Source of the DNA: DASVRA01 sp036388855
GTDB taxonomy: Bacteria > Pseudomonadota > Alphaproteobacteria > Caulobacterales > Caulobacteraceae
DNA length: 64,000 nucleotides
Direction of reading: 5' to 3'
Assembly (NCBI GenBank): GCA_036388855.1
Contig: DASVRA010000024.1
Location: forward strand, 62,001 to 126,000
How positions within the stretch are numbered: position 1 is the stretch's first letter; each line of letters begins with the position of its first letter. The translations under genes were made by a program, and so were the position numbers. The notes beneath the pieces are model-generated. The model had not been told where the DNA came from. It did no database searches and saw only the letters and a program-made list of their open reading frames with translations. This document shows, one piece after another, positions 8,342-16,032 of the stretch.

Positions 8342-9777
8342 GGCTGCTCACGCAATACGTTTTCCACTCTGCGCCGAATTTGCGGGGGCGGCGCATGGAG
8401 GCGGTTCAATCCCTCCCAGACCCGGCGCATCTGGGGGAGCTTGCCCGCATGATAATAGTCAAACAGCTTGATGTAGTAGTACCAGATCATGTGCCCCTCG
8501 TGGCTAACCACCATGTTTGGGGTGTCGACGAAGGTTTCGAACTCCGGCGCCGGCGTGCGCCAGTCGCCGTAGTTCTCGGTCAGGTAGAGGTCGTGATCGG
8601 CCGGGATCATGAATGCTTCGCCCAGGAACTCGGTCTCCTGCAGCATGAAGGGGCTGTTCCACCAGACCGCCTTCTGCCCCCCGTGCAGCAGCTTGCCGTC
8701 TTCCTCCCAGTGCAGGAATAGGTCGATGGTCACCCCGCCCGGGTGCTGCGCGCGCAGCAGGACCGGGGCCTGCTCGGGCTTCAGCTTGAACCGCCCCCCG
8801 CCCGCGAGGGCGGAGACCACCTTCTCCTTGTCGAGCCCGGGCGCCAGGCCCACGTCGATGTCCTTGTCGTGCCCTAGGATGCGGCCCTCGCGCACGCAGC
8901 CCAGCAGGGTGCCGCTGATCAGGAAGAACTCGACTCCCTGCGAGGACAGGTCCGCCTTGAGGTCTAGCAGCGCCCGCTTGGCGTCTTCCAGCCAAGAGGT
9001 CGATCTTGGCGGTTTGCGCGCCCCGGCCTGCACGAAAGCCAGTCCGTGCTGCAGCCGTTCCTGCGCGGCGAAGACGGCTCGCTCGAAGAGTCCCAGGTCG
9101 CGGCAGACGAGGGAGTAGTTGTAGAGCGCCTGGCGCGGCGCGGGGCCTGACTTCGCCAGGTAACTTGCGGCGTAGCTCCAGAACGTCTCCAGGTCCGCCT
9201 CCGACCGCACCGTCCACCTAAGCAGCTCCCATTCGCGCGCGTTCAGGGCCTTCTTGCGCAGGTTCGCCAGCAGGAACTCGGAGGCCTCGCGGTAACGGCC
9301 CATGGCGCAAAGGGCCTCGGCCTTGAGCACGCACAAAGCCCGGAACTGCGCGGACCCGCCCTTGGGCGCCAGCCCGATCATCGCGTGCTGCGCCGCTTGG
9401 GCGGCCTCGGCGTGCCGGCCCAGGTAGAGCGACACCTCGGCGGCGCACCCCCGGGTCTGATGGCTGGCGCCGGCCGTATGCTCGAGCGAGGCGATCGCCG
9501 TCTGAGCGGACCGCGCCTTACCCTGGCGCAGCAAAGTCAGCGCCCTCCAGATTTCGAGCTGAACCAGCCTTCCGTCCGCCTGCAACCTCGCGCGCTGCCC
9601 AGCGGTCATGGCATCGGCCAGGGAGATCAACTGCGCAAATTGCCGGGCTTCCAGGAGCGTCCCGGCCTGCAGGAACAGCCGGTCCGCCGACAGTGCCTCC
9701 TGATCATCCGAAACGCGATTCCGCCCGAGCCCGCGGATCAACCCTCCTCGGGCGATGAGGTCGGAAATCAGACCCAT
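8335..9777 (-). CDS. TPR-like/LicD family phosphotransferase B
   Basis: About 480 residues, a paralogue of the LicD protein at 6435-7889 with the same layout: helical repeats (LYLGRHAEAAQAAQHAM, LKAEALCAMGRYREASEFLL) then a LicD domain with FFLISGTLLGCVREGRILGH, DKDIDVGLAP, TIDLFLHW and YLTENYGDWRTP. The ATG at 9777 is preferred because AAGGA sits 5 bases upstream; an in-frame ATG at 9798 lacks such a site. It reads straight into the TagD-like gene (7 bp overlap), so enzyme and CDP-donor synthesis are co-expressed. The likely role is transfer of polyol-phosphate to a surface glycan. Confidence 0.8.
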   Translation of the reverse strand: MGLISDLIARGGLIRGLGRNRVSDDQEALSADRLFLQAGTLLEARQFAQLISLADAMTAGQRARLQADGRLVQLEIWRALTLLRQGKARSAQTAIASLEHTAGASHQTRGCAAEVSLYLGRHAEAAQAAQHAMIGLAPKGGSAQFRALCVLKAEALCAMGRYREASEFLLANLRKKALNAREWELLRWTVRSEADLETFWSYAASYLAKSGPAPRQALYNYSLVCRDLGLFERAVFAAQERLQHGLAFVQAGARKPPRSTSWLEDAKRALLDLKADLSSQGVEFFLISGTLLGCVREGRILGHDKDIDVGLAPGLDKEKVVSALAGGGRFKLKPEQAPVLLRAQHPGGVTIDLFLHWEEDGKLLHGGQKAVWWNSPFMLQETEFLGEAFMIPADHDLYLTENYGDWRTPAPEFETFVDTPNMVVSHEGHMIWYYYIKLFDYYHAGKLPQMRRVWEGLNRLHAPPPQIRRRVENVLREQPC

Positions 9778-10112
9778 GACGTTCCTTGAGGCCTCCATAA
9801 TCGGTTCGCCGACGGCGGGTTCCGCATACGCAACCCACGGGAGCGGCCGGACTCGACGCTTGGCAGGACTTCGCCACCGGCGCAAATCAGCGCACTTCTT
9901 GATGTCGAGCGCGGCAGGTCGGTGGGCCCAGGCGCCTACCACAACTGCTCCGATGGGCCGTGAGACGCGGCTGCTTTGCGCCAGGAGTGGACATGCTGGC
10001 GGCAAGCGCCGCGTGAATGTCTGCTAAGGGTGGAAAGCTGCCTGTGCCGACGAGCTTTGGCCGTGTAGGGGCAGAGCGTTGCAAGGGCACGATGAATGGG
10101 GGCTGATCAGGT
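9778..10112. other. Intergenic gap between divergent licD-like B and DUF885 genes
   Basis: A 335-base spacer between two divergently read genes. It must hold promoters for both, but I see no convincing -35/-10 pair, repeat, RNA gene or small conserved reading frame. Frames that cross it have the composition of antisense or random high-GC sequence. Confidence 0.5.
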
Positions 10113-11798
10113 ATGTGGGCACGGCATTACAAGACCCTGGCCTGCGCCGCGGCGCTCGCGTTGAGCGCGCCCACGAGCCACGCCGCGCCCGTCGCCCCTG
10201 TCGCGGCCGCGAACACGATGCCCGCCGACCACGCGCAACTCGTTAAGCTGTTCGCGGACTGGCGGCTCTTTGTTCAGCCCGCCATTCGTGCCGGCGTGCC
10301 CGATTACAGCGAGGCGGCCATGGCCCGGAAGGCCTCAGCGCTGGCCGATTATCGTACTCGCCTCTCCGCCATCGACCGCAGCGGCTGGAACGCCATGGCG
10401 CTGAATGACTATCGTCTGGTCGAGGCCGAGATGAACGGCCTGGATTTCAGCCTGCGCGTGCTGAAGCCATGGGCCCGCGACCCGAGCTTCTATCAGACGG
10501 TGTTCGCCGACCAGAGCGACGTGCCGGCGCATGAAGGACCGTCGGCCCAGCCCAACATCGACCTCTTCGCCTATACCTATCCATTGTCGCGCTCTGACGA
10601 CGCCCGGTTGACGACGTTGATCGGCGCGATCGCGCCGATGCTGGTCCAGGCGAAGAACAACCTCGCGAGCAGTAACGCCCATGACCTGTGGGCCTACGGC
10701 GACCGCGCTTTCATCGAGCAGAGCAAGACGCTGGCGGCGCTCGAGCAGGGCGCGCTCACGATGAATTCGCTCGAAGGGAAGCGGGTCGCGAACCTTGAAG
10801 GCGCCAGTCCCGCGTTGTTGCGGGCCATCCGTCAGGCGAGGGCGGCGACGGACGAGTTCGCCGCCTGGGTGGCGGCGCAGGCGCCGCTTCGGACCGGCCC
10901 GTCCGGTGTCGGCAAGGCGAATTACGACTGGTATCTCAGCCACGTCGAATTGAACCCGTACAGCTGGGACCAGCAGGTGCTGCTGCTCCAGCGCGAACTG
11001 GACCGTGCGCTCGCCTCGCTGCGGCTGGAGGAGTTGCGCAACCGCGCGCTGCCGCCCATCCAGGAGATCAGCGACCCGACCGCCTATCGACGCATGGCCG
11101 AGGCGAAAACTGCCAGGTTCAGCGACTTCCTGGCGGCCACGGGGCTGTTCCCCGACAGGCCCTATTATCGCGCGGCGATGGCCGCCCAGACGAGCGGTTA
11201 TGTGCCGCCGGCCGAGCGGAACTTCTTCACACATGGGACCGCACTCGATCCGCTGCCCCTGCTTTCGCACTCCACCCACTGGATCGAGCTGGCGCGGCTG
11301 AAGCACGAGCCCTCGCCCAACCCGATCCGGGCCGTGCCGCCGCTGTTCAACATCTACGCCGACCGCTCCGAGGGCTTCGCCACCGCGATGGAGGAGGTGG
11401 TGATGCAGGCGGGCCTCTATGACGACATCCCGCACGGCCGCGAGATCGTCTGGATCATGCTTGCCAATCGCGCGGCGCGGGGCCTGGCCTCGTTGCATGT
11501 CCAGGCGAACGAGATGAGCCTCGCGGAGGCCGGCCGGTTCCATGCCGAATGGACTCCGCGGGGCTGGTCGGATCCGAACAGTCAATTGGTCGGGTTCGAG
11601 CAGCTGCTCTACATGCGGCAACCCGGTTACGGGCCGAGCTACATCATCGGCAAGCTCCAGCTCGACGCGCTCCTCGCCCGGGCCTCGCACGAGGCGGAGC
11701 AGAGCGGCCGGCCCTTCGCTATGCGCGATGTGATGGAGCGGGTGCACGGCGCCGGCATAATCCCTCCGGCGCTGATAGAGGCGGAACTGTTCGACTAG
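10113..11798 (+). CDS. DUF885 family secreted protein
   Basis: A 561-residue protein with an N-terminal signal peptide (YKTLACAAALALSAPTSHAA) and an all-helical body typical of the DUF885/COG4805 family, a metallopeptidase-like group with unclear activity. Family features visible include NYDWYLSHVELNPYSWDQQ near residue 270, YADRSEGFATAMEEV near residue 420 (equivalent of the family's 'EGWA...E'), and the C-terminal GPSYIIGKLQLDALL. The canonical ExxPGH helix is not evident, so activity is uncertain. The ATG at 10113 has a G-rich stretch just upstream. It is monocistronic and flanked by the divergent glycan gene and the convergent ECF operon. Confidence 0.75.
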   Translation: MWARHYKTLACAAALALSAPTSHAAPVAPVAAANTMPADHAQLVKLFADWRLFVQPAIRAGVPDYSEAAMARKASALADYRTRLSAIDRSGWNAMALNDYRLVEAEMNGLDFSLRVLKPWARDPSFYQTVFADQSDVPAHEGPSAQPNIDLFAYTYPLSRSDDARLTTLIGAIAPMLVQAKNNLASSNAHDLWAYGDRAFIEQSKTLAALEQGALTMNSLEGKRVANLEGASPALLRAIRQARAATDEFAAWVAAQAPLRTGPSGVGKANYDWYLSHVELNPYSWDQQVLLLQRELDRALASLRLEELRNRALPPIQEISDPTAYRRMAEAKTARFSDFLAATGLFPDRPYYRAAMAAQTSGYVPPAERNFFTHGTALDPLPLLSHSTHWIELARLKHEPSPNPIRAVPPLFNIYADRSEGFATAMEEVVMQAGLYDDIPHGREIVWIMLANRAARGLASLHVQANEMSLAEAGRFHAEWTPRGWSDPNSQLVGFEQLLYMRQPGYGPSYIIGKLQLDALLARASHEAEQSGRPFAMRDVMERVHGAGIIPPALIEAELFD

Positions 11799-11948
11799 TC
11801 CGGTGTATGCCGGAGATGGCGTTCGCGAACCGCGCTTTCCCCGCGAAAGCAAAGGGGTAATAGGGCGCACGGGCTAGGCGCCGGCAGGCGATCTTGATTC
11901 GCCGCCATGGCTTCGTTTCGGATGGGGGAAGTATCAGAATACCAATCT

Positions 11949-12677
11949 CTAGAAGGACCAGATTACACCCGCCACGATGGCGGCCTTTTCGTGGGGACGG
12001 CCCTGATAGTACTCAGCTGCTGGCCCGCCGCCGTTGATGGTCGCGTGGAGCTCGAGCGGACCGAGCTGACGCGATGCGCCCACGGCCCAATCCAGCTGAG
12101 TCGATGTTTGCACAGCATCGCCGCGGCCGCCGAGAAAGCTTAACGCGCCGACGTGGGCGCGCAGCCTGAGCTTAGGCGCAAGCGCGGCGGCGGCTTCCAC
12201 TTCGGCGTAAACTGTGGCGCTGCCGGTGTCGAAGTATCGCGGTGAGTAGTAGATCCGCGTCGAGAGGCCGCGGGCAAGCACGCCAAGATAGGCTTCGCCG
12301 TAAGCCGCGGACTGCTCGGCGCCATAGAGGTCGAAGTATTGGACGCCGATGAGCCCACCCTCCAGGGTCACGCCGGAGGAGAGCCGCCGCGCGTAGCCCA
12401 CGTTGACGATCGCGCCGAGCAACTCCGGCCCGTCTTCCCGCTCCAGAACGCCGATAGCGGAGGCGGCGCCGTAGTATCCGCTCGCATGATCGTACGCGAA
12501 GTTGGCTATCGCGACGGGACGGTTGAGGCCGAGGGCGTAGCCGCGGAACTGGAAGTCGTTCTGAACGGCGACGCTCGCGGCCCACTCGCCGCCCGAGGCC
12601 GAGCTCCAGCCGCCCGCCAGCAGCAGGCCCGCGGCGAACCCGCCAAAAAGAAGCCTAACCCGCAGGGCGGGCCACAA
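11949..12677 (-). CDS. TorF-family putative outer-membrane porin
   Basis: About 242 residues. After a hydrophobic signal segment (FGGFAAGLLLAGG) the mature part has alternating amphipathic strands typical of a beta barrel. It begins with SVAVQNDFQFRGYALGLNRP, which matches the TorF-like family start ('..V.SDY.FRG.S.....PA'). The chain ends in GVIWSF; a terminal Phe is the usual outer-membrane assembly signal. No ATG or GTG lies in a suitable place. TTG 12677 is the best start and lies 23 bases inside the subtilase gene, so translation is probably coupled. It is the last gene of the ECF sigma operon and may be its envelope effector. Confidence 0.7.
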   Translation of the reverse strand: MWPALRVRLLFGGFAAGLLLAGGWSSASGGEWAASVAVQNDFQFRGYALGLNRPVAIANFAYDHASGYYGAASAIGVLEREDGPELLGAIVNVGYARRLSSGVTLEGGLIGVQYFDLYGAEQSAAYGEAYLGVLARGLSTRIYYSPRYFDTGSATVYAEVEAAAALAPKLRLRAHVGALSFLGGRGDAVQTSTQLDWAVGASRQLGPLELHATINGGGPAAEYYQGRPHEKAAIVAGVIWSF

Positions 12678-13929
12678 GAGTCGCAGGGCCGCAGCGGCAG
12701 CAATTCTTGATCGCGCGCGCCAGAATTGCGCACGCGTCGATGACACCTCCCGCCGGCTGGGCGGCCGCCAGAATCGCGCGAGGGTCCGCCGCGCGCGCCT
12801 GATCCACAAGGGCGAACAGGCCGCTGACGTGGGCAGCCGAGTACGAGCTCCCATTGACCATATTCCACTGACCGCCCGGAACGGTTGTCGGCACGTCTTG
12901 ACCAGGCGCGCCGTAAACGCGGGCTGGGAAGACGTTCGATGATTGATCGGACACAGCCACAACGCTAGGCTCCGACGCGGGAAAGCCGCCTTTCGGCAGC
13001 TGTGAATCGTAAGCGGCGACCACGGCGACGCCACGTCGATCCGCAACCTTGAGCAGCTGAGACAGCAGCCGGTCCTGAGGTCCGGTCAGGCTGAGGTTGA
13101 TCACCCTGGCGGAGTGCTCGATGGCGAAATGCAGGGCCTTCGCCAGACTGAGGCTGTCGCAAAGGGTCGCGGCCCGGGAGCCGCCTTCGCCCTGCCAACA
13201 CGCCCGCAGCGCCATGAGCCGCGCGCCAGGCGCGACTCCGGCGACGCCCACGCCGTTGCCGGCCTTGGCGGCGATGATCCCCGCGACGCCGGTGCCGTGC
13301 CGCTCGGGCGCGCGCGCACGCAGCGGCGCGAAATCCTCGTCCGCAACGAACTGCCCCTCCAGGTCCGGGTGGTGCACGTCGATCTTGCTGTCGACCACGG
13401 CGATCCTGACCCCGCGCCCTGTCGAGAACCGGTGGAGGTCGGCCAATCGCCAGGCTTTGGCCGCCGGCTGCGCTGGAAGAAGGGGGTCGTTCTTCGACGA
13501 TTTACCGTCGCGCGTCTCGTAGATGTTCAAGGGTTGAGCCCACGCGACTTCCGGATCGTGTGAGAGCCGCGCTAGCACCGCCTCGAGCGCGTCGTTCGGC
13601 CGAACCGCCATCGTGTAGCAGTCGATCCCGATCAGCGGCATCGGCCATCCGTCCGCCTCGAAGACGAGGCCATTGCGCCGGGCGATCTGGCGGGCGAGCC
13701 GGCGGCGAGCCGCGGCGGTGAGTTGGCTGCCGTAGTCACCGCCATAGCCGCTGTTCGGTTGGAAATGCTGCGGGCTCAGCCGCAGCATGACCATTATCTG
13801 GCGACCGTCCGCGACGGCTTCTCCTGGGGCGGCCGTTGGCAGCGCCGAACGTGCTTCGGCCGGAGCCGCCAGCATCAACACAGCGCCGCACAATGAGGCC
13901 GCGAGAAGAAATGCCCGCGGGCGCGTCAC
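12655..13929 (-). CDS. S8 subtilisin-like serine peptidase
   Basis: A 424-residue exported subtilase. Residues 1-26 are a signal peptide and ~41-136 an I9-type propeptide ending VAWAQPL. The catalytic domain shows Asp180 (AVVDSKIDVHHPDL), His211 (RHGTGVAGI) and Ser362 (NGSSYSAAHVSG, where GTSMAAPHV is usual). The segment normally reading AAGN..G, whose Asn forms the oxyanion hole, reads AAYDSQ here, so catalysis may be altered. The C-terminus has a CCRC cluster. The GTG start overlaps the anti-sigma stop (GTGA), so it is co-translated with that regulator. It may process the anti-sigma or an envelope target. Confidence 0.88.
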   Translation of the reverse strand: MTRPRAFLLAASLCGAVLMLAAPAEARSALPTAAPGEAVADGRQIMVMLRLSPQHFQPNSGYGGDYGSQLTAAARRRLARQIARRNGLVFEADGWPMPLIGIDCYTMAVRPNDALEAVLARLSHDPEVAWAQPLNIYETRDGKSSKNDPLLPAQPAAKAWRLADLHRFSTGRGVRIAVVDSKIDVHHPDLEGQFVADEDFAPLRARAPERHGTGVAGIIAAKAGNGVGVAGVAPGARLMALRACWQGEGGSRAATLCDSLSLAKALHFAIEHSARVINLSLTGPQDRLLSQLLKVADRRGVAVVAAYDSQLPKGGFPASEPSVVAVSDQSSNVFPARVYGAPGQDVPTTVPGGQWNMVNGSSYSAAHVSGLFALVDQARAADPRAILAAAQPAGGVIDACAILARAIKNCCRCGPATLVARPAG

Positions 13930-14567
13930 CGTAAATCACCCGGATCCAACGGCTCGGCGAGCGCGACGCGCGCGTTGCGCCTCAGTTGCACCAGGGCTGT
14001 CTCCCGGCGCTCGGGCGGCGTCCGCAGCACGAAGGCGTCGCTGGCGGTGGGACCGTCGACGATGCGCGCGCCGCTTTGCACCAACGCGGCCCTGAGCTCC
14101 TGTTCGGACGTGGTGGGCTTGAAAATCACCACGATGTTGCCCGCCGTTCGCGCGGAGTCCGAGCCGAGCGCGCGGTAAAGAGGCCGCGATTGCGCGGACC
14201 AGGCGAACACGACGCCGACGCACAGGACCAGCATGGCCGCTTGCGCCGCGAACATCAGCCCGACGCTGACCCGCCGGCGAAAGAAGGCGCCGACGCCTCC
14301 ACGAGCCGCCGTCCTGAATGACGGCGGCGCGTGATGCATGCGGCCATGGCCCCCCATCCAGCCGGCTTGATCTTGGGCGGGTAGGTCGCAGACGGCGCGG
14401 GCGAGGGCCTCTTCCAGCTTCAGGTCGCGCCGGCATTCAGCGCATTCGTCCAGGTGCGCGTCCAGGACAGCCCGTTCTTCCGCGCCCAAGGCGCCATTGG
14501 CGTGCCAGGGCAGCAGACTTTGCGCATGGCGGTGCGGATCGTCGTACAGCGGAATGATGTGAGCCAC
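13926..14567 (-). CDS. Zinc-type anti-sigma factor with I9-like periplasmic domain
   Basis: A 213-residue membrane anti-sigma factor. The cytoplasmic part has the zinc anti-sigma signature His38-x3-Cys42-x2-Cys45 (AHLDECAEC). One transmembrane helix spans ~100-123 (SVGLMFAAQAAMLVLCVGVV). The periplasmic end, residues ~143-206, reads like an inhibitor-I9/subtilase propeptide: NIVVIFKPTTSEQELRAAL, SGARIV, then ALVQLRRNARVALAEPL. The downstream subtilase's own propeptide ends in the similar ALEAVLARLSHDPEVAWAQP. The start is GTG 14567, seven bases after TAGGAG, which overlaps the sigma-factor stop. It should sequester the ECF sigma factor and may dock on or be cut by the peptidase. Confidence 0.83.
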   Translation of the reverse strand: MAHIIPLYDDPHRHAQSLLPWHANGALGAEERAVLDAHLDECAECRRDLKLEEALARAVCDLPAQDQAGWMGGHGRMHHAPPSFRTAARGGVGAFFRRRVSVGLMFAAQAAMLVLCVGVVFAWSAQSRPLYRALGSDSARTAGNIVVIFKPTTSEQELRAALVQSGARIVDGPTASDAFVLRTPPERRETALVQLRRNARVALAEPLDPGDLR

Positions 14568-14577
14568 AGGCGTTCTC

Positions 14578-15177
14578 CTACAGCCAATGCGCGATATGGC
14601 CGGCAAGTCGATGTTTTAAATGTCGCCGGGCGTGGAACATCCGGGTTTTCACTGTGTCCACGGGACAGCCCACTATTTCGGCGATTTCCCGGTAACCCAT
14701 CTCATGGAAGTAGGTGAATTCGACCACCGCCCGGTGCTCGGGCGACAGTTCCGCTACGGCCTTCATCAGCAACTTCTGCGCATAGCGCCGGGCCGTGTCC
14801 TCTTCCGGACTGGGATCCAGGCTGACGCGCTCAGCGCTGCGGGCGTCCTCGACCGGGTCGTCCTGACGACGCAGCGCCTTCATCGCCTTTCGGTAAGCGA
14901 TGGCGAATATCCAGGTGGAGAGCTTGCTCTCACCGTTGAAGGAATCGGCCCGCTGCCAGACGACCATCAGCGTGTCGTCGATGAGTTCCTCAACGACCTG
15001 GGGACGATGCAGGAGCCTGAAAAGGAACCGCTCCAGACGGCCGCGGTAACTGTGATAGAGTTCCTCGAAAGCCTCCGGATCTCGGCCACGTATGCGGGAC
15101 AGGAGCGCGGCGTCCGACTGGCGGCCCTCGCGGGCCTGCTCGTGGTCGAGCCCCACCGCAACGCTCCCTCTGATCAA
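14578..15177 (-). CDS. ECF RNA polymerase sigma factor
   Basis: A 199-residue ECF sigma-70 factor. Region 2 is seen in AFEELYHSYRGRLERFLFRL, the VEELIDDTLMVVWQRAD helix and STWIFAIAYRKAMKALRR. Region 4 is YFHEMGYREIAEIVGCPVDT followed by VKTRMFHARRHLKHRL. TTG 15177 has GGAGGAG six bases upstream; GTG 15156 (GGGAG seven bases upstream) is an equally possible start. It is first of a four-gene unit with anti-sigma, subtilase and porin. The motif TTGAACCTT-N15-CACTAAC about 21 bases before the TTG is repeated in front of the divergent RTX genes, which suggests autoregulation. Confidence 0.92.
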   Translation of the reverse strand: MIRGSVAVGLDHEQAREGRQSDAALLSRIRGRDPEAFEELYHSYRGRLERFLFRLLHRPQVVEELIDDTLMVVWQRADSFNGESKLSTWIFAIAYRKAMKALRRQDDPVEDARSAERVSLDPSPEEDTARRYAQKLLMKAVAELSPEHRAVVEFTYFHEMGYREIAEIVGCPVDTVKTRMFHARRHLKHRLAGHIAHWL

Positions 15178-15197
15178 GGCCCGCTCCTCCGTCCCCT

Positions 15198-15228
15198 GTT
15201 AGTGCGCTCCACAAGCAGGAAGGTTCAA
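15198..15228 (-). promoter_or_regulatory. Putative ECF-type promoter of the sigma/anti-sigma operon
   Basis: On the minus strand TTGAACCTT (15228-15220) is followed after 15 bases by CACTAAC (15204-15198), and the sigma gene begins ~21 bases further on. The same two blocks, with the same spacing, occur on the plus strand ahead of the RTX genes. GAAC-type -35 boxes are usual for ECF sigma factors. Assignment to this sigma factor is inference. Confidence 0.6.
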
Positions 15229-15315
15229 CATCTCTCTGGATCAACGTAATCCGATTGGTCGGGCGGCGGTCCTAGGCGCTGCAATGGCCTTGTGCGCAAA
15301 GGGCCCGTGGCTCGA

Positions 15316-15346
15316 TTGAACCTTTGTCGCTCCCCCAGACACCAAC
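15316..15346 (+). promoter_or_regulatory. Putative ECF-type promoter of the RTX gene pair
   Basis: TTGAACCTT (15316-15324), 15 bases, then CACCAAC (15340-15346), about 55 bases before the RTX start codon. Block sequence and spacing match the motif ahead of the divergent ECF sigma gene, with one change in the second block. Confidence 0.6.
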
Positions 15347-15400
15347 TGTTGTGCGGGCGCCTCCCGATCGAGGCTGCGTGTCGGAGAACTGGAGCGGATG

Positions 15401-16009
15401 ATGGCGACTTCGAACGCGGGGCTGCTCACCGCGCGCGGCCTCAGCCTCCGGCTTCTGCCGATCGATGGCGGCGACGATAACGACACCATCAACGGCGGAG
15501 ACGGCTCCGACACGATCTATGGCCACGGCGGCGATGACCGAATCCATGGCGAGGGCGGCGACGACTGGCTCGCGGGCAACAACAATGGCGACGTGATCTG
15601 GGGTGATCGCGGCGTCGACACAATCCACGGCGGACGCGGTCACGACAGGATCATCGGCGGTCTGGACAACGACGTATTGAAGGGCGGCCCCGGCCGCGAC
15701 GTCTTCGTCTACCACACCTGGCAAGACGCCACGACGGAAGGCGGCGAAGGCCACGAGGAGGAAATCCTCGATTTGAGCAACAAGGATGTCGTTGACCTGT
15801 CGCGGATCGACGCGGACATCACCGCCGACGGGGCCCAAGCTTTCACTATCGTCGATGAGCTGAACGGTCACGCCGGGCAGCTGGTCCTGGAGTTCGAGGC
15901 GGAGGAGGATGAAACCTACCTGCGCGCCGATGTCGACGGCGACGGTGAGATCGATCTGCAGATCGAACTGGAGGGCGAGCACCGGGACTTTGCCAATATT
16001 GTTCTTTGA
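15401..16009 (+). CDS. RTX calcium-binding secreted protein (RTX1)
   Basis: A ~202-residue protein. Residues ~22-100 are nonapeptide RTX repeats of the GGxGxDxux type (GGDGSDTIYGHGGDDRIHGE), which bind calcium and fold outside the cell. The C-terminal ~60 residues, with LRADVDGDGEIDLQIELEG and ending DFANIVL, match the type I secretion target region of serralysin-like proteins. There is no N-terminal signal peptide, as expected. ATG 15401 lies six bases after GGAG; ATG 15398 is an alternative. It is followed after 23 bases by a second RTX gene. No toxin or enzyme domain is seen, so its function is unknown. Confidence 0.85.
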   Translation: MATSNAGLLTARGLSLRLLPIDGGDDNDTINGGDGSDTIYGHGGDDRIHGEGGDDWLAGNNNGDVIWGDRGVDTIHGGRGHDRIIGGLDNDVLKGGPGRDVFVYHTWQDATTEGGEGHEEEILDLSNKDVVDLSRIDADITADGAQAFTIVDELNGHAGQLVLEFEAEEDETYLRADVDGDGEIDLQIELEGEHRDFANIVL

Positions 16010-16032
16010 TCGGCTTGCGAGGGAGCGAAGCT

